Position numbers and translations under genes: made by a program. Under the pieces are notes generated by a model. The model was not told the DNA's origin and ran no database searches. It saw only the letters and a program-made list of their open reading frames with translations. Positions 26,294 through 35,991 of a stretch of DNA of 64,000 nt are shown one piece after another; the stretch's first letter is position 1, and every line of letters begins with the position of its first letter. This DNA comes from Pseudomonas extremorientalis (lineage in GTDB: Bacteria; Pseudomonadota; Gammaproteobacteria; Pseudomonadales; Pseudomonadaceae): the NCBI RefSeq assembly GCF_001870465.1, contig NZ_MDGK01000015.1:62001-126000 (forward strand). The letters run 5' to 3'.

Positions 26294-28711
26294 ATGAAGT
26301 CAGCGGCGGGCGGTTGGGTTAAACAGTGGCTGGGAGCCTCGGTATTGGCGGTATCGGGGCTGGCGGTGCTGCCCTTGAGCATGGCGCAGGCACAAGAGCA
26401 GCAAAGCGCCCAGTTCACCTTTGCCCTGGCAGCCAAGCCGCTGCCCCAGGCCCTGAGCGATTTCAGCCGGGTCACCGGGATCAGCGTGATCTACACCGAC
26501 GAAGCGCCCTACGGCATCAAGGCCCCGGCGGTCAGCGGCCAGATGAGCGCGACCCAGGCCCTGCAGCGCCTGCTGGGCAGTTCCGGCCTGACCTTCCGCC
26601 AGATCGACGCTCGCACCCTGGCCCTGGAGCCGGTGCCCACCGAAGGCGCGGTCAACCTCGGCGCCACCACCATCAGCGGTGCCAGCCAGGTCCAGGACAG
26701 CACCAGCTACCAGCCACCACCCACCAGTTCGGTAATGCGCTCCCATGGCCTGCTGCTGGAGACCCCGCAAACCGTCAACGTGGTCCCCGCCCAAGTGCTG
26801 CGCGACCAGACCCCGCGCAACCTGGATGACGCCCTGGGCAATATCAGCGGCATCACCCAGGCCAACACTCTGGCCAGCACCCAGGACGCGGTGATGCTGC
26901 GCGGCTTTGGCGACAACCGTAACGGCTCGATCATGCGTGACGGCATGCCCATCGTGCAGGGCCGTGCGCTGAACGCCACGGCGGAGCGGGTCGAAGTGCT
27001 CAAGGGGCCGGCGTCGTTGCTGTACGGCATCCAGGACCCGGGCGGCGTGGTTAACATCGTCAGTAAAAAGCCTGAACTGGTCCAGTCCACCGCCCTCACC
27101 GTACGCGGCTCCACCTTCGGTGACGGCAAGAACGGCAGCGGCGGTAGCCTCGACACCACCGGCCCGATTGGCGACAGCGGCCTGGCCTATCGGCTGATCG
27201 TCGACCATGAAGATGAAGATTACTGGCGCAACTTCGGCACCCACCGCGAGAGCCTGATCGCGCCATCGCTGGCCTGGTATGGCGACAGCACCCAACTGCT
27301 GTTCGCCTATGAGCACCGCGAATTCCTCACGCCGTTTGACCGTGGCACCGCCATCGACAAGTCCAACCACCCGCTGGACATCCCGGCCACACGTCGTTTG
27401 GATGAGCCTTTCAACAACATGGAGGGCCGTTCCGACCTGTACCGCTTCGAAGCCGACCATGACCTGAACGACGACTGGAAAGCCCACTTCGGCTACAGCT
27501 GGAACCGCGAGACCTATGACGCCAGCCAGGTGCGCGTCAGCGCGGTAAACACCAACGGCACCCTGACCCGCAAGATGGATGGCACCAAGGGAGCGATCAC
27601 CACCGACCGTTTCGCCACTGCAAGCCTGGAAGGCAAGGTCAATGTGTTCGGCCTGCAGAACGATGTGGTGTTCGGCCTGGATGATGAGTACCGCAAGATC
27701 TACCGCGCTGACCTGATCCGCCAGAATTCGCGCGGCACCTTCAACTACAACAACCCGGTGTATGGCAACGAAGTGGCGGGCACCACCGTCAGCCCCGCCG
27801 ACAGCGCCCAGACCGACCTGTTGCGCAGCGACTCGCTGTTCTTCCAGGATGCGATTCACCTCAACGACCAATGGATTTTTGTCGCCGGTGCGCGCTACCA
27901 GATGTACGACCAATACGCTGGCAAAGGCGTACCGTTCAAGGCCAACACCAACGGCAATGGCCAGGCCTGGGTGCCGCGTGCTGGGCTGGTGTACCGCTAT
28001 ACCGATGAGTTGTCGTTCTATGGCAGCTACACCGAATCGTTCAAGCCCAACTCCACCATTGCTGCCTTGGCCGACGGCAGCACGCTGACTGGCGACCTGA
28101 CGCCCGAGAAATCCAAGTCCTGGGAGCTGGGGGCCAAGCTCGACATCCCTGGGCGCATCACGGCCAGTGCCGCGTTGTTCACCATCGACAAGCGCAACGT
28201 GCTGGTATCGGTCGGTTCCGGCGCGAACACTATCTACAGCATTGCCGGCCAGGTGCGTTCCCGCGGCCTGGAACTGGACGCCACCGGGCAACTGACCGAC
28301 AAGTGGAGCCTGATCGGCAGCTACGCCTACACCGACGCTGAAGACATCAAGGACAAGGACCCGACCCTGGAAGGCAACCGCCTGCAGAACGTGGCCAAGC
28401 ACACCGGCTCGCTGTCGGTGGCCTATGACTTCGGCAACGTGTTCGGGGGCGATCAGTTACGGGTGGGGACCGGCGCACGGTATGTCGGCGAGCGTGCAGG
28501 CGATGCCGCCAACGATTTCACCTTGCCGGGGTACACCGTGGCGGATGCGTTTGCCACGTATGACACCAGGATTGACGGGCAGAAGGTCAAGTTCCAGCTC
28601 AACGTGAAGAACCTGTTCGACCGCGTCTACTACACCTCGGCGGCCAGCCGGTTGTTTGTGTCCATGGGTGATGCGCGTCAGGTGTCGGTGTCGAGCACCC
28701 TGGAGTTCTGA
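26294..28711 (+). CDS. TonB-dependent siderophore receptor with STN signalling domain
   Basis: An 805-residue outer-membrane receptor. The signal peptide ends near residue 33 (LSMAQA). An STN (secretin/TonB N-terminal) signalling domain follows at about residues 40-90 (FALAAKPLPQALSDFSRVTGISVIY), then the plug (ETPQTVNVVPAQVLRDQ, VLKGPASLLYG, GGVVNIVSKKP) and the beta-barrel ending in LEF with the terminal Phe needed for insertion. The plug wording is that of hydroxamate or ferric-siderophore receptors of the FpvA/FoxA class. STN receptors normally talk to an adjacent anti-sigma/sigma pair, but none is next to this gene. ATG 26294 is used; an in-frame TTG lies 18 codons upstream. Confidence 0.9.
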   Translation: MKSAAGGWVKQWLGASVLAVSGLAVLPLSMAQAQEQQSAQFTFALAAKPLPQALSDFSRVTGISVIYTDEAPYGIKAPAVSGQMSATQALQRLLGSSGLTFRQIDARTLALEPVPTEGAVNLGATTISGASQVQDSTSYQPPPTSSVMRSHGLLLETPQTVNVVPAQVLRDQTPRNLDDALGNISGITQANTLASTQDAVMLRGFGDNRNGSIMRDGMPIVQGRALNATAERVEVLKGPASLLYGIQDPGGVVNIVSKKPELVQSTALTVRGSTFGDGKNGSGGSLDTTGPIGDSGLAYRLIVDHEDEDYWRNFGTHRESLIAPSLAWYGDSTQLLFAYEHREFLTPFDRGTAIDKSNHPLDIPATRRLDEPFNNMEGRSDLYRFEADHDLNDDWKAHFGYSWNRETYDASQVRVSAVNTNGTLTRKMDGTKGAITTDRFATASLEGKVNVFGLQNDVVFGLDDEYRKIYRADLIRQNSRGTFNYNNPVYGNEVAGTTVSPADSAQTDLLRSDSLFFQDAIHLNDQWIFVAGARYQMYDQYAGKGVPFKANTNGNGQAWVPRAGLVYRYTDELSFYGSYTESFKPNSTIAALADGSTLTGDLTPEKSKSWELGAKLDIPGRITASAALFTIDKRNVLVSVGSGANTIYSIAGQVRSRGLELDATGQLTDKWSLIGSYAYTDAEDIKDKDPTLEGNRLQNVAKHTGSLSVAYDFGNVFGGDQLRVGTGARYVGERAGDAANDFTLPGYTVADAFATYDTRIDGQKVKFQLNVKNLFDRVYYTSAASRLFVSMGDARQVSVSSTLEF

Positions 28712-28755
28712 TGCGCCTATTGTGTGGCGAACTGGCTTCCGTGGTGAGCAGGCTT

Positions 28756-28891
28756 CTGTGGCGAGCGGGCTTGCCCCGCGTTGGGCCGCGCAGCGGCCCC
28801 AAACCTGGTCGGTGAGAAATAACTGGTATAGCGCGGTGTTCTGATGGGGGCTGCTGCGCAGCCCAACGCAGGGCAAGCCTGCTCGCCACAG
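28756..28891. repeat. REP-type inverted pair (GTGGCGAGCGGGCTTGCCC family)
   Basis: The arm at 28756-28800, beginning CTGTGGCGAGCGGGCTTG, is matched by an imperfect inverted arm at 28846-28891. A partial extra copy (GTGGTGAGCAGGCTTC) lies just before at 28741. A second complete pair of the same family is at 35992-36088. It fills the gap between the TonB receptor and dacB genes. Confidence 0.85.
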
Positions 28892-28945
28892 GGGGAGGGA
28901 GCTGTTAGCGTTGCTGCCACTGACCGCTTTAGGAAAACGCTACTG

Positions 28946-30403
28946 ATGTACTTTGGAAAATGGATATCCACCAGCGGGATGCTGGTGGGCTTGAGCTTAT
29001 TGCTGGGTGGCTGCGCGAGTGTTTCCCAGACGTCCACCCCAACCATCATCGACCAGTTGATGGCCGACCCGGCCCTCAACGGCGCCACTGTGTCCCTGAT
29101 GGTGCGTGATGCCCGCAGCGGCAGCACCCTCTATCAACACAACCCGCGAACCTGCCTGATTCCCGCATCCAATCTCAAGCTGCTCACCACCGCAGCGGCG
29201 ATGGATGTGCTGGGGCCGCAATATCGTTTTTCCACGCAACTGTTGAGCAACGGCACGCAGCAAGGCGAGCGCCTCAGCGGCAACCTGTACCTCAAGGGCC
29301 TGGGCGACCCGACCACGCAGTTCGCCGACTACCAGGCATTGGCGGCACAGCTTGCCGGCCAGGGCGTGCGTCAGATCCAGGGCGACCTGGTGTTCGACGA
29401 TAGCTTTTTCGACGCCGAACGCCTGGGCGTGGATTGGGCCCAGGACGACGAAAGCACCTACTACGGCGCGCAAATTTCGGCGCTGACCGTGTCACCCAAT
29501 TCTGATTTTGATGCGGGCACGTTGCTGGTCACGGCCAAAGCCCCCGCCGTGGTGGGTCAGCCGGTCAGCGTGTTGGTGAGTCCGTCCACCGACTACGTGC
29601 AACTGGACAACCGTGCTGTCAGCGGCCCCGGCAACAATTTCGGCATCACCCGCCAGCACGGCACCAACCTGCTGCAACTCACCGGCGCGTTGGCGCCGGG
29701 CAAGCAAAGCCGGCAGTGGGTGAGCGTGTGGGAGCCGACGCAACTGGTGGCGAATCTGTTTGAGCAAGCACTGGCGCAGCAGGGCATCCAGGTGCTCGGG
29801 CGCCGTGTGATCGGCGGTGCCAGTCCTGCGGCGGCCAAGGTCGTGGCGGAACATCAGTCGGCGCCGTTGCAGGAACTGATCACGCCGCTGCTCAAGCTTT
29901 CGAACAACAACATGTCCGAAGCCTTGCTCAAGGCCATGGGGCGCAAGACGTCCAATGCGGGCACGGCGCAGGCGGGGGTGGCCGCGGTGGCAGACTTCAT
30001 GCAGCGCCAGGGCCTGGCCCCGACGACTCTCAGCCAGGTCGACGGGTCGGGCCTGTCGCGGCGTAACCTGGTGTCTTCCCAAGGCCTCACCGATCTGCTG
30101 CTGGCCACGGCCAGACAGCCGTGGTTCGACGCCTGGTACAACGCCTTGCCGATTGCCGGCAACCCGGACCGCATGACCGGCGGCAGCCTGCGCTATCGCC
30201 TGAGTGGCACGCCTGCGCAAAACAACCTGCACGCCAAGACCGGCTCCATGGCCGGCGTGTCGTCGTTGAGCGGCTACATCAGCGACGCCCAGGGCCGGCG
30301 CCTGGTGTTTTCAATGATCAGTAACAACTACCTGAGCAGCGCCGCGCCGATCCGCGCCCTGGAGAACCGCGTGGCGTTGGCCCTGGCCCACTGGCACGAT
30401 TAG
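28946..30403 (+). CDS. dacB: D-alanyl-D-alanine carboxypeptidase/endopeptidase, PBP4 type, lipoprotein
   Basis: A 485-residue penicillin-binding protein of peptidase family S13, which trims and cleaves peptidoglycan cross-links in the periplasm. Catalytic motifs are SNLK (Ser75 and Lys78, in PASNLKLL), SNN in KLSNNNMSE, and KTG in HAKTGSM. The N-terminus is a lipoprotein signal: a hydrophobic stretch ending LLLGGC with Cys23 as the probable lipid attachment site and Ala at +2, suggesting the outer membrane. PBP4 of E. coli has an ordinary signal peptide instead. The frame is open upstream through the REP element, but ATG 28946 precedes the signal sequence. Confidence 0.9.
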   Translation: MYFGKWISTSGMLVGLSLLLGGCASVSQTSTPTIIDQLMADPALNGATVSLMVRDARSGSTLYQHNPRTCLIPASNLKLLTTAAAMDVLGPQYRFSTQLLSNGTQQGERLSGNLYLKGLGDPTTQFADYQALAAQLAGQGVRQIQGDLVFDDSFFDAERLGVDWAQDDESTYYGAQISALTVSPNSDFDAGTLLVTAKAPAVVGQPVSVLVSPSTDYVQLDNRAVSGPGNNFGITRQHGTNLLQLTGALAPGKQSRQWVSVWEPTQLVANLFEQALAQQGIQVLGRRVIGGASPAAAKVVAEHQSAPLQELITPLLKLSNNNMSEALLKAMGRKTSNAGTAQAGVAAVADFMQRQGLAPTTLSQVDGSGLSRRNLVSSQGLTDLLLATARQPWFDAWYNALPIAGNPDRMTGGSLRYRLSGTPAQNNLHAKTGSMAGVSSLSGYISDAQGRRLVFSMISNNYLSSAAPIRALENRVALALAHWHD

Positions 30404-30404
30404 C

Positions 30405-31184
30405 TCAGGGCTGATAACCCATGCGCCAACTCACGGCCCGAGTCGCCGCCAGCAAGCGCTGCGCCGCCGGGCCGTCTTCATCGGCATGGAACAACGAGGT
30501 GGGGCCGACCACGGTCATCACTGCCGCGACTTGGCCGATGGCGTTGAACACCGGTGCGGACAGCGCATCGACGCCGGGCATCAACAAACCATGCACAAAG
30601 TGCAGGCCACGGCTGCGGATCTGTTCGCAGGTGATGGCGTAGGCCTGGTCGTCCGCCAACGCATGGGCGATGCCGGCCTGGATCTCACGTTCGCGCAGCT
30701 CCACGGTTTCCCGCGACGGCAGGAAGGCGCTGAACACCAGCCCGGTGGACGAACTGAGCAACGGCAGCACCGAACCCAGCTGCGTCACCACCGTCACCGC
30801 GCGCACCGCCGGTTCGATCTGCACCACGGTCGCGCCCTGGTTGCCCCACACCGCCAAAAAGCAGGTTTCATTCAATTCATCGCGCAACTCCGCCAGGGGC
30901 AGTGCGCCGACTTTCAGCACATCCATGCTGCCCAGCGCCGCCAGGCCCACACGCAACGCTTCGCGGCCCAGGCCATAGTGGTTGGTGGCGGTGTTCTGTT
31001 CGGCGAAACCCGAGGCGATCAGCGCCTGCAGGTAGCGGTGCACCTTGCTGGCCGGCATCTGTACGTGTTCGGCCAGGCGTGACAGCGACGTGGCCGGGGA
31101 CAACTCGGCCAGGGCCTTGAGGATATCGGTGCCCACTTCGGCCGAGCGGACTTTCTGTTTACCGGTGTCGCGGGGCTTTTCCAT
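30405..31184 (-). CDS. hmgR: IclR-family repressor of homogentisate catabolism, HmgR
   Basis: A 259-residue regulator with an N-terminal winged helix (ILKALAELSPATSLSRLAEHVQMPASKVHRYLQAL) and a C-terminal effector-binding IclR domain. HmgR represses hmgABC and is released by homogentisate. It is divergent from hmgA with a palindromic operator candidate between them, which supports the name. The start is ATG 31184; an open frame runs upstream to 31247 across the promoter. It converges on dacB, with a single base between the two stop codons. Confidence 0.88.
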   Translation of the reverse strand: MEKPRDTGKQKVRSAEVGTDILKALAELSPATSLSRLAEHVQMPASKVHRYLQALIASGFAEQNTATNHYGLGREALRVGLAALGSMDVLKVGALPLAELRDELNETCFLAVWGNQGATVVQIEPAVRAVTVVTQLGSVLPLLSSSTGLVFSAFLPSRETVELREREIQAGIAHALADDQAYAITCEQIRSRGLHFVHGLLMPGVDALSAPVFNAIGQVAAVMTVVGPTSLFHADEDGPAAQRLLAATRAVSWRMGYQP

Positions 31185-31248
31185 GGAGGGACGAGAATCC
31201 GAGAGATGAATGGGCGTCTTTATAGCTTGACGGTCGATAGTGATCAAA

Positions 31249-31263
31249 TTACGTTATGCGTAA
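31249..31263. promoter_or_regulatory. candidate HmgR operator
   Basis: TTACG and CGTAA form a perfect inverted repeat around TTATG in the divergent hmgR-hmgA gap; a further TTACG half-site follows at 31270. HmgR of P. putida binds a palindrome in the corresponding region. Confidence 0.65.
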
Positions 31264-31304
31264 CTGGATTACGATAAAAACAACTTCCGTACAGAGGATG
31301 ATCC

Positions 31305-32588
31305 ATGAACCTCGAATACCTGTCGGGCTTCGGCAATGAATTCGCCAGCGAAGCCTTGCCCGGCGCACTGCCCGTCGGCCAGAACTCCCCGCAAAAAGCG
31401 CCCTACGGTTTGTACACCGAACTGTTCTCCGGCACCGCGTTCACCATGGCCCGCAGCGAAGCCCGGCGTACCTGGCTGTACCGCATCCAGCCGTCGGCCA
31501 ATCACCCGGCGTTTATCAAGCTTGAACGACAGTTGGCCGGTGGTCCGCTGGGCGCGGTGACGCCCAATCGCCTGCGCTGGAACCCGTTGGATATGCCGAG
31601 CGAGGCGACGGACTTTATCGACGGGCTGGTCGGGATGGTGGCTAATTCCGGGTCAGAAAAACCCTCAGGCATCAGCATCCATCACTACCGCGCCAACCGC
31701 TCCATGGAGCGTGTGTTCTTCAACGCCGACGGCGAGTTGTTGGTCGTTCCCGAGCAAGGCCGCCTGCGCATCGCCACCGAGCTTGGCGTGTTGGAAGTGG
31801 GGCCACTGGAAATCGTCGTGCTGCCTCGTGGCCTGAAGTTCCGCGTCGAGCTGCTGGACGCGCAAGCGCGCGGTTACGTCGCCGAGAACCATGGCGCACC
31901 CCTGCGCCTGCCGGACCTGGGCCCTATCGGCAGCAATGGCCTGGCCAATCCGCGTGATTTCCTGACGCCGGTTGCGCACTATGAAGATGTGACGAAACCG
32001 ACGACGCTGGTACAGAAATTCCTCGGCGAACTCTGGGCCTGCGAGCTCGACCATTCCCCACTCAACGTGGTCGCCTGGCACGGCAACAACGTGCCGTACA
32101 AATACGACCTGCGCCGTTTCAACACGATTGGCACCGTCAGCTTCGATCACCCGGACCCGTCGATCTTCACCGTATTGACCTCGCCCACCAGCACCCACGG
32201 CCTGGCCAACCTCGACTTCGTGATCTTCCCGCCGCGCTGGATGGTGGCCGAGAACACCTTCCGCCCGCCGTGGTTCCACCGCAACCTGATGAACGAATAC
32301 ATGGGCCTGATCCAGGGCGCCTACGACGCCAAGGCCGAAGGCTTCCTGCCGGGGGGCGCATCCCTGCACAGCTGCATGAGCGCCCACGGCCCGGACGGCG
32401 AGACCTGCACCAAGGCCATCAACGTGGAGCTGGTGCCCCACAAGATCGATAACACCATGGCGTTCATGTTCGAGACCAGCCAGGTGCTGCGCCCGACCCA
32501 ATTCGCCCTGGACTGCCCGCAACTGCAACCTGCTTATGACGCGTGCTGGGCCTCGCTGCCCGCTACCTTCAACCCGAACCGGAGATAA
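31305..32588 (+). CDS. hmgA: homogentisate 1,2-dioxygenase
   Basis: A 427-residue iron(II) ring-cleaving dioxygenase that converts homogentisate to maleylacetoacetate in tyrosine and phenylalanine degradation. It begins [21 protein letters not shown], the standard N-terminus. The iron ligands fall in [14 protein letters not shown] (His and Glu six residues apart) and [12 protein letters not shown] (second His). Length matches the bacterial family. It is the first gene of a tight hmgA-fahA-maiA operon, starting 120 bases from hmgR. Loss of this enzyme causes pyomelanin formation in pseudomonads. Confidence 0.97.
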   Translation: MNLEYLSGFGNEFASEALPGALPVGQNSPQKAPYGLYTELFSGTAFTMARSEARRTWLYRIQPSANHPAFIKLERQLAGGPLGAVTPNRLRWNPLDMPSEATDFIDGLVGMVANSGSEKPSGISIHHYRANRSMERVFFNADGELLVVPEQGRLRIATELGVLEVGPLEIVVLPRGLKFRVELLDAQARGYVAENHGAPLRLPDLGPIGSNGLANPRDFLTPVAHYEDVTKPTTLVQKFLGELWACELDHSPLNVVAWHGNNVPYKYDLRRFNTIGTVSFDHPDPSIFTVLTSPTSTHGLANLDFVIFPPRWMVAENTFRPPWFHRNLMNEYMGLIQGAYDAKAEGFLPGGASLHSCMSAHGPDGETCTKAINVELVPHKIDNTMAFMFETSQVLRPTQFALDCPQLQPAYDACWASLPATFNPNRR

Positions 32589-32591
32589 CCC

Positions 32592-33878
32592 ATGACGCAG
32601 CCCACACTCACCCGCAGCTGGGTGGCCTCCGCCAACGGTCACACCGATTTCCCCTTGCAAAACCTGCCACTGGGTGTGTTCAGCATCAACGGCGGTGCGC
32701 CACGCAGTGGCGTGGCGATTGGTGACTCGATCCTGGATCTGCATGCCGCCATCGACGAGTTCAGTGGTGATGCCCGCCGCGCCGTCGAGGCTACCGCCGG
32801 TGGTCAACTGAACGCATTTTTTGAACTGGGCCGAGGCCCCCGCGTGGCCCTGCGCGAGCGTCTGCTGGAACTGCTGGCCGAAGGCAGCCCATTGCAAACC
32901 CGCGAGGCACAGGTACTGCACCGCGCCGCCGATTGCCGGATGCACGTACCGGCGCAGATCAACGACTACACCGACTTCTATGTGGGCATCGAGCACGCGC
33001 AGAACGTCGGCAAACTGTTCCGTCCCGATAACCCGCTGCTGCCCAACTACAAGTACGTGCCGATTGGTTACCACGGCCGCGCCTCGACCATCCGCGCCTC
33101 GGGCGCCGACGTGCGTCGTCCCAAGGGCCAGACACTGCCGGCCGGCCAGACCGAGCCGACCTTCGGCCCGTGTGCACGCCTGGACTATGAGTTGGAACTG
33201 GGTATCTGGATCGGCCAGGGCAACGAGATGGGCGATTCGATTGCCATTGGTGACGCGGCGGACCACATCGCCGGTTTCTGCCTGCTCAATGACTGGTCGG
33301 CGCGGGATATCCAGGCCTGGGAATACCAGCCATTGGGGCCGTTCCTGTCGAAAAGCTTCATCACTACCATCTCACCGTGGGTGGTCACGGTCGAGGCACT
33401 TGAGCCGTTCCGCACAGCGCAACCGGCGCGCCCCGAAGGCGACCCGCAACCGCTGTCGTACTTGCTGGATAAACGCGACCAGGCTGCGGGCGCCCTGGAT
33501 ATCGAATTGGAAGTGCTGCTGACCACCGCCGCGATGCGCGAACAGAACCTGCCGGCATTCCGCCTGGCCCTGAGCAACAGCCTGCACATGTACTGGACTG
33601 TCGCGCAATTGGTGGCGCACCACAGCGTCAATGGCTGCCAGTTGCAGGCCGGTGACCTGTTTGGTTCGGGCACCTTGTCCGGGCCGCAGGCGGGCCAGTT
33701 CGGCAGCCTGTTGGAAATGACCGAAGGTGGCAAAAAGGCGGTCGAGTTGCCGTCCGGCGAGGTGCGCAAGTTCCTCGAGGATGGCGACGAAATCATCCTG
33801 CGCGCCCGCTGCCGCCGCGAAGGCTTTGCCTCCATCGGCTTCGGCGAATGCCGTGGCACCGTGGTCGCGGCGCGCTAG
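32592..33878 (+). CDS. hmgB: fumarylacetoacetase
   Basis: A 428-residue hydrolase (FahA/HmgB) that splits fumarylacetoacetate to fumarate and acetoacetate, the last step of tyrosine breakdown. Family motifs: DYTDFYVGIEHAQNVGKLFRP and YHGRAST (catalytic His and substrate loop), LDYELELGIWIG and LLNDWSARDIQ (metal-binding acidic residues), and a C-terminal GTV. It starts three bases after the hmgA stop. Confidence 0.97.
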   Translation: MTQPTLTRSWVASANGHTDFPLQNLPLGVFSINGGAPRSGVAIGDSILDLHAAIDEFSGDARRAVEATAGGQLNAFFELGRGPRVALRERLLELLAEGSPLQTREAQVLHRAADCRMHVPAQINDYTDFYVGIEHAQNVGKLFRPDNPLLPNYKYVPIGYHGRASTIRASGADVRRPKGQTLPAGQTEPTFGPCARLDYELELGIWIGQGNEMGDSIAIGDAADHIAGFCLLNDWSARDIQAWEYQPLGPFLSKSFITTISPWVVTVEALEPFRTAQPARPEGDPQPLSYLLDKRDQAAGALDIELEVLLTTAAMREQNLPAFRLALSNSLHMYWTVAQLVAHHSVNGCQLQAGDLFGSGTLSGPQAGQFGSLLEMTEGGKKAVELPSGEVRKFLEDGDEIILRARCRREGFASIGFGECRGTVVAAR

Positions 33879-33890
33879 GAGGGCCGGGCG

Positions 33891-34526
33891 ATGGAACTCT
33901 ACACTTACTACCGTTCCACTGCGTCGTACCGGGTGCGCATTGCCCTGGCGCTCAAGGGCCTGGATTTCACTGCCGTACCGGTCAACCTGCTGGTGCCGGC
34001 GGGCGGTGCCAATCGCCAGCCGGAGTACCTGGCAATCAACCCGCAGGGCCGTGTGCCGGCGTTGCGCACCGATGAGGGCGAGCTGTTGATTCAGTCGCCG
34101 GCGATCATCGAATACCTGGAAGAACGTTATCCACAGGCACCGCTGCTCTCCAACGACCTGGCGACCCGCGCCCATGAACGGGCGGTGGCCTCGATCATCG
34201 GCTGCGATATTCATCCGCTGCACAATTCCAGTCCCCAGAACCTGCTGCGCCAGTGGGGGCATGACGAGGCGCAAGTGCTGGAATGGATCGGTCATTGGAT
34301 CAGCCAGGGCCTGGGTGCGGTGGAGCAGTTGATCGGCGACACGGGGTTTTGTTTTGGCGAGCAGCCGGGGCTGGCCGATACGTTCCTGATTCCCCAGTTG
34401 TATGCGGCGGAACGCTTCAAGGTGCCATTGGCGGCGTACCCGCGCATCGGGCGGGTGGCGGCATTGGCGGCGCAGAATCCGGCGTTTGTGAAGGCACACC
34501 CCGCCAATCAACCTGACACGCCTTAG
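33891..34526 (+). CDS. maiA: maleylacetoacetate isomerase (zeta-class GST)
   Basis: A 211-residue zeta-class glutathione transferase that isomerises maleylacetoacetate to fumarylacetoacetate with glutathione as cofactor. YYRSTASYRVRIALALKGLDF at the N-terminus contains the active-site serine region, and QSPAIIEYLEERYP the glutathione-binding segment. It follows fahA after 12 bases, with an AGGAGGG ribosome-binding site directly after the fahA stop. A compact terminator-like hairpin follows. Confidence 0.95.
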   Translation: MELYTYYRSTASYRVRIALALKGLDFTAVPVNLLVPAGGANRQPEYLAINPQGRVPALRTDEGELLIQSPAIIEYLEERYPQAPLLSNDLATRAHERAVASIIGCDIHPLHNSSPQNLLRQWGHDEAQVLEWIGHWISQGLGAVEQLIGDTGFCFGEQPGLADTFLIPQLYAAERFKVPLAAYPRIGRVAALAAQNPAFVKAHPANQPDTP

Positions 34527-34533
34527 GACACAC

Positions 34534-34564
34534 TGTGGAAGGGTGCAAGCCCCTTCCACATTTT
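34534..34564 (+). terminator. terminator-like hairpin after maiA, REP-derived
   Basis: TGTGGAAGGG and CCCTTCCACA form a ten-base perfect stem followed by TTTT. The sequence resembles a shortened copy of the TGTGGGAGGGGGCTTG repeats, so a REP element may serve as terminator here. Confidence 0.65.
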
Positions 34565-34603
34565 GACCTGCAACACCCTTATAAAAATAATAGGTACCTT
34601 GCG

Positions 34604-35974
34604 ATGCATAATCAGATTGCCAGCTTTCGCGCGGCACTCGACGCCCGTCCGGTGTCGCGCTACCAGTGGTTGATTCTCCTGTTGCTGGCGCTGCTGCTGG
34701 TGACCGATGGCTACGACGCCCAGGTCCTGGGTTATGTGGTGCCGGCGCTGGCCCAGGACTGGGGGCTGGAGAAGGCTGCCTTTGGCCCGGTGTTCAGCGC
34801 CAACCTGCTCGGGCTGACCTTGGGCTCGTTGCTGGTCACCCCGCTGGCGGATCGTTTCGGGGTACGCCGTATCCTGCTCGGCTGTGTGCTGATCTACGCC
34901 ACCCTGACTGTGCTGATGGTGTTCGCCAACTCGCTGACCACGTTGATGGCCGCCCGATTCATCTGTGGCATCGGCATGGGCGGCGCAATGCCGAGTGCGA
35001 TGGCGTTGATGTCGGACTATTCCCCTCCACGCCTGCGCACATTGATGGTGACTTTGGCGGCTTGTGGTTTCTCGTTCGGCGGCGCGGCGGGCGGGTTTGT
35101 GGCGGCGGGGTTCATCGAAGGGTTTGGCTGGCAGGCCGTGTTTCTCGCCGGTGGCGTGACGCCGTTGCTGCTGTTTCCGTTTCTGGTGTGGCTGTTGCCG
35201 GAATCCTTGCCGCGTCTGTTGCGCGACGCTCCGCCTTATGTGCGGCTGCAAAGCGTGACGTCGCGCATGTTGCCGGGCTGGCAACCGCCGTTGGCCACCG
35301 AGGCGCAAAACCAACAGGAGCAGGGCAGCAAACTGACGGTGGTGGAGTTGTTCCGCAATGGTTATGCACGACCGACGCTGCTGATCTGGGCGACCTTTTT
35401 TGTCAGCCTGATCCTGTTGTACTTCATGATCAGCTGGTTGCCTTCGCTGCTGCTGGAAAGTGGGCTGGCGTTGAAAGAAGCCAACCTGGTGACCTCGATG
35501 TTCCTGTTCGCCGGGACCTTGGGCGCCATCGGCATGGCCTGGTTCGCCGACCGTTTGAAAAGCAAGGTGCGGCTGTTGTCCGGCGTGCTGGCGATAGCGG
35601 CGGTGTGCACCATCCTGCTCGGCCTGAACCATGACAACCCCCGTTACCTGGTGGCCTGTGTGTTTGCAGCCGGGTTTTGCATCATCGGTGGGCAACTGAC
35701 GCTCAATGCCTTTGCCAGCAATTTTTATCCGGCACAGGTGCGCGCCACGGGGACGGGCTGGGCGTTGGGGGTGGGGCGGTTTGGTTCAATCCTGGGCCCG
35801 TTGTTTGGCAGCATGTTGCTGGCGATGCATATCCCGGTGGAGCAGATTTTCTTCTTCTGCGCGATACCGGCGGTAGTGGCGGCGTTGTTGATTATCCAGG
35901 TGCGTTCGCCTGGGGCTGGGGGGCCGAAGAGCGCGATGCCCGGCGATATTCTCAAGGCACCAGCCAATCACTGA
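34604..35974 (+). CDS. MFS transporter, aromatic acid:H+ symporter (AAHS) family
   Basis: A 456-residue transporter with 12 predicted helices. The first helix carries TDGYDAQVLGYVVPAL, the DGxD motif of the AAHS (PcaK, BenK, MhpT) family, and LADRFGVRR is the MFS loop motif. It lies 78 bases after maiA on the same strand, beyond a terminator-like hairpin. Uptake of homogentisate, hydroxyphenylacetate or a related aromatic acid for the hmg pathway is a fair inference. The start is ATG 34604; an upstream open frame overlaps the hairpin. Confidence 0.88.
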   Translation: MHNQIASFRAALDARPVSRYQWLILLLLALLLVTDGYDAQVLGYVVPALAQDWGLEKAAFGPVFSANLLGLTLGSLLVTPLADRFGVRRILLGCVLIYATLTVLMVFANSLTTLMAARFICGIGMGGAMPSAMALMSDYSPPRLRTLMVTLAACGFSFGGAAGGFVAAGFIEGFGWQAVFLAGGVTPLLLFPFLVWLLPESLPRLLRDAPPYVRLQSVTSRMLPGWQPPLATEAQNQQEQGSKLTVVELFRNGYARPTLLIWATFFVSLILLYFMISWLPSLLLESGLALKEANLVTSMFLFAGTLGAIGMAWFADRLKSKVRLLSGVLAIAAVCTILLGLNHDNPRYLVACVFAAGFCIIGGQLTLNAFASNFYPAQVRATGTGWALGVGRFGSILGPLFGSMLLAMHIPVEQIFFFCAIPAVVAALLIIQVRSPGAGGPKSAMPGDILKAPANH

Positions 35975-35991
35975 CACTGCGAGCGAACTAG

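Noticed and set aside
26300..28402. A 700-codon open frame antisense to the TonB receptor gene
   Set aside because: It mirrors the receptor gene in a high-GC genome where antisense frames stay open by codon bias. Its translation is rich in His, Gly, Gln and Arg without domain motifs.
31665..33266. A 533-codon open frame antisense to hmgA and fahA
   Set aside because: Both genes on the other strand are unambiguous; this frame crosses their junction.
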